A DNA stretch of 26,511 nt. It comes from CAYOMP01 sp964405075 (GTDB lineage: Bacteria; Bacillota; Clostridia; Lachnospirales; Lachnospiraceae). The position numbers and the translations under genes are program-made. Under the pieces are notes generated by a model, which was not told the origin of the DNA, did not search any database, and saw only the letters and a program-made list of their open reading frames with translations. The DNA is taken from contig CAYOMP010000025.1 in NCBI GenBank assembly GCA_964405075.1, positions 1 to 26,511 of the forward strand. The letters are read 5' to 3'. Positions 24,463 to 26,511 of this stretch are shown here, one piece after another. How positions within the stretch are numbered: position 1 is the stretch's first letter; each line of letters starts with the position of its first letter.

Positions 24463-24904
24463 TCCTTCCCATAATAATTGCCTTTACCTTTGGTGCATAC
24501 TGTCTGGAAATCATAAGCTTTTCACCATTCTTCATAAGTGCCCAGAACCTTCCGTTTAATGCCGGACTAATACTCTCTAACAACATTAGATTCAACACTA
24601 CAGATTTGGAACATCTTACAAAATGACATTCCTTATATGCCTCCTCAATTTCATATAGCTTTTGCTTCATTTCATAAACAGCATTCTTGGTATATGCAAA
24701 TAACCTATCATCCAGTGCTTCAAAATAATATACCTGTTCTAATTGAAAACGCTCCATTTGTTTTCCTTCTCTAAAACCCAACAAACCAGTGCCTATGGAT
24801 TGAACATAAGCACTGATTTCTTTTATCTGGGATGTTACTTCTACGCATTCTATAATTACTTGTTCTGCCTCTTTTTCTTGAATTCTTTTCAATGTAACGC
24901 GCAT
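24452..24904 (-). CDS. LytTR-family DNA-binding regulator (no receiver domain)
   Basis: A 150-residue protein of the stand-alone LytTR type. The N-terminal ~50 residues (MRVTLKRIQEKEAEQVIIEC) form a short beta/alpha lead, and the LytTR domain occupies ~50-145: QLEQVYYFEALDDRLFAYTKNAVYEM, then CHFVRCSKSVVLNLMLLESI and GEKLMISRQYAPKVK, the usual succession. Without a receiver domain it is not a two-component regulator; activity is expected to be set by the membrane partner encoded downstream with an 11-nt overlap. The ribosome site is weak (GGAAGG, 16 nt upstream). LytTR proteins bind paired direct repeats; a candidate pair is at 26344-26372. Confidence 0.9.
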   Translation of the reverse strand: MRVTLKRIQEKEAEQVIIECVEVTSQIKEISAYVQSIGTGLLGFREGKQMERFQLEQVYYFEALDDRLFAYTKNAVYEMKQKLYEIEEAYKECHFVRCSKSVVLNLMLLESISPALNGRFWALMKNGEKLMISRQYAPKVKAIIMGRNGN

Positions 24905-24920
24905 ATCTATAATACCAGCC

Positions 24921-24988
24921 TTCCATATTATTCAAGCACTTTTTATCATATAAGTTTTATAACACTTTCATTTTCCATACATTATTCA
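24921..24988. repeat. Imperfect direct repeat upstream of LytTR gene
   Basis: TTCCATATTATTCA at 24921-24934 and TTCCATACATTATTCA at 24973-24988 are the same apart from a 2-nt insertion, 52 bp apart, in the 126-nt space between LytTR and the hydrolase gene. It may be chance in AT-rich DNA or part of LytTR autoregulation. TATAAA preceded by TGT on the minus strand (about 24962-24954) is a possible extended -10 between them. Confidence 0.35.
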
Positions 24989-25030
24989 GAAAAATATTAA
25001 GGTTTCATTTATTGACATATGCTTTCAAAT

Positions 25031-26080
25031 TTAATTATACTCTGCTGATATATTTAATTCCAGTGCGTCTTTTAAATAATAGTCAAAAAATGCTAATACC
25101 ATTTCATTCACATTTTCAATACACTGTTTCGAATCAACTTCTCCAACACCCATCATTTTGGCAAGTGCCGGCATAAACAATGGTAAATCTGTAAAATTAA
25201 TGTGCTCTGTATCATTAAAGATAACTGAATGAAAATCCACTGCATTCCTACCCACGTAAGAATTAACATATTCCTTTTCCAAGCTCATTATTTCTTCATA
25301 AATTCTCCTTGAATTAACATCTAATAATGGTACAGTATATGGTTCTTGATTAAATACATAATTTCCATTTTCAAATCCCACATATTCCCCTAACATAGTA
25401 CCCTCTAAATCAATTACCGCATCAATATCATCTCTTTCTCGCCCTACCTGTACAGCTGTTGCACCACCTAATGAATGTCCAAACACACCAATTTTTTCCG
25501 AATCAACTTTGTCAAATATTTCTTCCTGCTTCACGGATTTTTCAAGTATGGTATCAATTACAAAATTCATATCTGCGCTACGAATATCCATCCATTCTCT
25601 ACTATATTCAAACATTTTCTCATCATGTTCCTCATCAGATGAGCCATTATCTGTCGTGACATGATTCATAAAGTCCTTATCAATAATTGTTATCTTTCCT
25701 TCCACATTTTCCACAAACATTGCCTGATATGGATGTGCCACACTAACAGCAATATATCCATTAGATGCTAAGTTCATGCATGTAGATGCATTACTGTCTA
25801 TTACACCTGTAGAACCATGTGAAAATAATACTAGAGGGTATTTTCCATTTTCCTTTGGATACCATACCTTTATAGTTACTTCTCTATTCTCTCCTGTATC
25901 TGAATATGTTTCCAAGCGACTCTCATCTACCCAAGAATAAAGAGCTGTCTCTACTTCATATGAACCAGTCACTGCCACATCATAATCTTTTGGCATTATG
26001 CTCTTTATACCAAGAAAAATAACTATTACCAAAACAATTACAATCCCTATTACTACTTTTTTCTTACTCAATTTTTTCAT
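25031..26080 (-). CDS. Membrane-anchored alpha/beta hydrolase, PAF-acetylhydrolase-like
   Basis: A 349-residue protein. An N-terminal basic segment and one helix (~9-27) anchor it, with the enzyme outside. The alpha/beta-hydrolase core starts near 68 (VTIKVWYP). The oxyanion region is LFSHGSTG (85-92) and the nucleophile elbow is GVFGHSLGG with Ser203. A likely acid is Asp224 in VIDLEG, and the His is probably His293 in TEHINFTDL, a pattern shared with platelet-activating-factor acetylhydrolases and related lipid esterases. Substrate unknown: an acyl ester, acetylated sugar or lipid. AAAGGGA lies ~10 nt before the ATG. Same strand as LytTR but separated by 126 nt, so probably its own unit. 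Confidence 0.88.
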   Translation of the reverse strand: MKKLSKKKVVIGIVIVLVIVIFLGIKSIMPKDYDVAVTGSYEVETALYSWVDESRLETYSDTGENREVTIKVWYPKENGKYPLVLFSHGSTGVIDSNASTCMNLASNGYIAVSVAHPYQAMFVENVEGKITIIDKDFMNHVTTDNGSSDEEHDEKMFEYSREWMDIRSADMNFVIDTILEKSVKQEEIFDKVDSEKIGVFGHSLGGATAVQVGRERDDIDAVIDLEGTMLGEYVGFENGNYVFNQEPYTVPLLDVNSRRIYEEIMSLEKEYVNSYVGRNAVDFHSVIFNDTEHINFTDLPLFMPALAKMMGVGEVDSKQCIENVNEMVLAFFDYYLKDALELNISAEYN

Positions 26081-26343
26081 AATTTCTTATTCCCTTTCTT
26101 ACTTTTATAATTTTTACTAAGATACTTACAACTTTTGCTAAAGATGAAATCTAAAATAACACATCTCATCCAAAAGTCTATTAAGCTTTCACAATGTCCC
26201 TTTTTCAAAATTTGCTTGCAAATCTTGATTGGCGGTACACATCTTGCTTTGCACGACAAATCACTTCTGAAAAAGTACACTTAATAACTAGCTTCTAAGG
26301 GAAGAATATCACAACATGATTTTCTTTAAAATAGTTCTAAGGG

Positions 26344-26372
26344 TAAGTTGCATTTTTTGGGGGTAAGTTGCA
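26344..26372 (+). promoter_or_regulatory. Tandem LytTR-like binding boxes
   Basis: GGGTAAGTTGCA occurs at 26341-26352 and again at 26361-26372, exactly 20 bp apart. The core TAAGTT fits the start of the published LytTR repeat consensus [TA][AC][CA]GTT, and the 11-bp gap between 9-mers is close to the usual 12-13. An additional TTCTAAGGG pair at 26293-26301 and 26335-26343 precedes it. Any target gene would lie beyond the window on the plus strand, or be the hydrolase gene transcribed away from here. Confidence 0.45.
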
Positions 26373-26387
26373 CAAAATCAAGAACAA

Positions 26388-26457
26388 AGAATGTGCAAAG
26401 CACATTCTCGCGCCACTTTTGCGTCGCATTTTGCGGCATTTATCTACTGCAAAAGTG
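26388..26457. repeat. Stacked hairpins in non-coding end region
   Basis: AGAATGTGC/GCACATTCT (26388-26396 and 26400-26408, loop AAA) is followed by CACTTTTGC/GCAAAAGTG (26414-26422 and 26449-26457), which encloses a small CGCA/TGCG hairpin (26425-26435). The stretch is visibly richer in GC than its surroundings and has no credible gene. It looks like an interspersed structured repeat. The 26081-26280 part before it contains no supported gene. Confidence 0.6.
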
Positions 26458-26479
26458 TGTGCATCTTCGCGGAGCGTTT

Positions 26480-26511
26480 TATTTGATAGGAAAGAACTTT
26501 CCTATCAAATA
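26480..26511. repeat. 15-bp palindrome at the window end
   Basis: TATTTGATAGGAAAG at 26480-26494, AA, then its exact complement CTTTCCTATCAAATA at 26497-26511. The window stops on the last paired base, so the dyad may be longer; GCGTTTT just before could continue to pair outside. It may be the central part of a larger inverted element or a sequence at a contig break. Confidence 0.75.

Noticed and set aside
26077..26280. Minus-strand 67-codon frame ending with an ATGA overlap on the hydrolase start
   Set aside because: The overlap is suggestive, but there is no ribosome site, and composition (many Cys, Lys and Phe) and lack of domain or helix pattern point to a chance frame in the hydrolase leader.
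26388..26457. Stacked GC-richer hairpins as a tRNA or other structured RNA gene
   Set aside because: No acceptor stem, anticodon arm or T-loop sequence could be fitted, and arms do not form a cloverleaf.

Overview
The window looks like chromosome from a low-GC Gram-positive anaerobe of the Clostridia, most likely Lachnospiraceae. This is inferred from the AT-rich sequence, the strong AGGAGG-type ribosome sites and the gene families: a sugar ABC importer without its own ATPase, GH94 phosphorylase next to a domain-inverted GH3, LytTR/DUF3021 and FtsX-type export modules. No rRNA, tRNA, CRISPR array, prophage or transposase was seen. Most genes lie on the minus strand. A 10-N run at 8270-8279 is an assembly gap.

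Layout. (1) 386-1261: a plus-strand AraC-family regulator whose 3' end overlaps the next operon. (2) 6359-1250, minus strand: FtsX-type permease, ABC ATPase, OmpR-type response regulator and sensor kinase, packed as one operon and resembling a peptide/envelope-stress export-and-sensing module. (3) 7767-6592: a lipoprotein nuclease with an Ada-like Cys domain, with its own promoter and terminator. (4) 12254-7905: AraC/GyrI-type regulator, a short UvrA-like double-ABC protein and a serine hydrolase broken by the gap. This may be a drug-response cluster. (5) 22249-12528: a beta-glucoside utilisation locus. One minus operon encodes a GH94 phosphorylase and a GH3 beta-glucosidase. A second encodes a lipoprotein sugar-binding protein and two permeases. 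A plus-strand AraC regulator lies between them. (6) 22605-24037: TetR regulator, flavodoxin-like Fe-S/FMN reductase and a short membrane protein that looks cut off. (7) 24904-24010: a LytTR regulator with a DUF3021 membrane partner. (8) 26080-25031: a membrane-anchored alpha/beta hydrolase. (9) 26281-26511: a non-coding, strongly structured end with tandem LytTR-like boxes and stacked hairpins.

How it works together. The sugar locus is the clearest system. Imported beta-linked gluco-oligosaccharides would be phosphorolysed by GH94 and hydrolysed by GH3 in the cytoplasm, and the importer would borrow a shared ATPase encoded elsewhere. The two operons, whose promoters lie about 6.4 kb apart, share a 19-nt identical sequence upstream. 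In each case it forms the distal half of a direct repeat with a 20-bp period, and the proximal repeat starts exactly 23 bp from the -10 hexamer. This is strong sequence evidence that one AraC-type activator, probably the one at 15949-16689, controls both. The TetR operon has a near-consensus promoter (TTGACA, 17 bp, TATAAT) covered by two related palindromes 30 bp apart, which implies autorepression.
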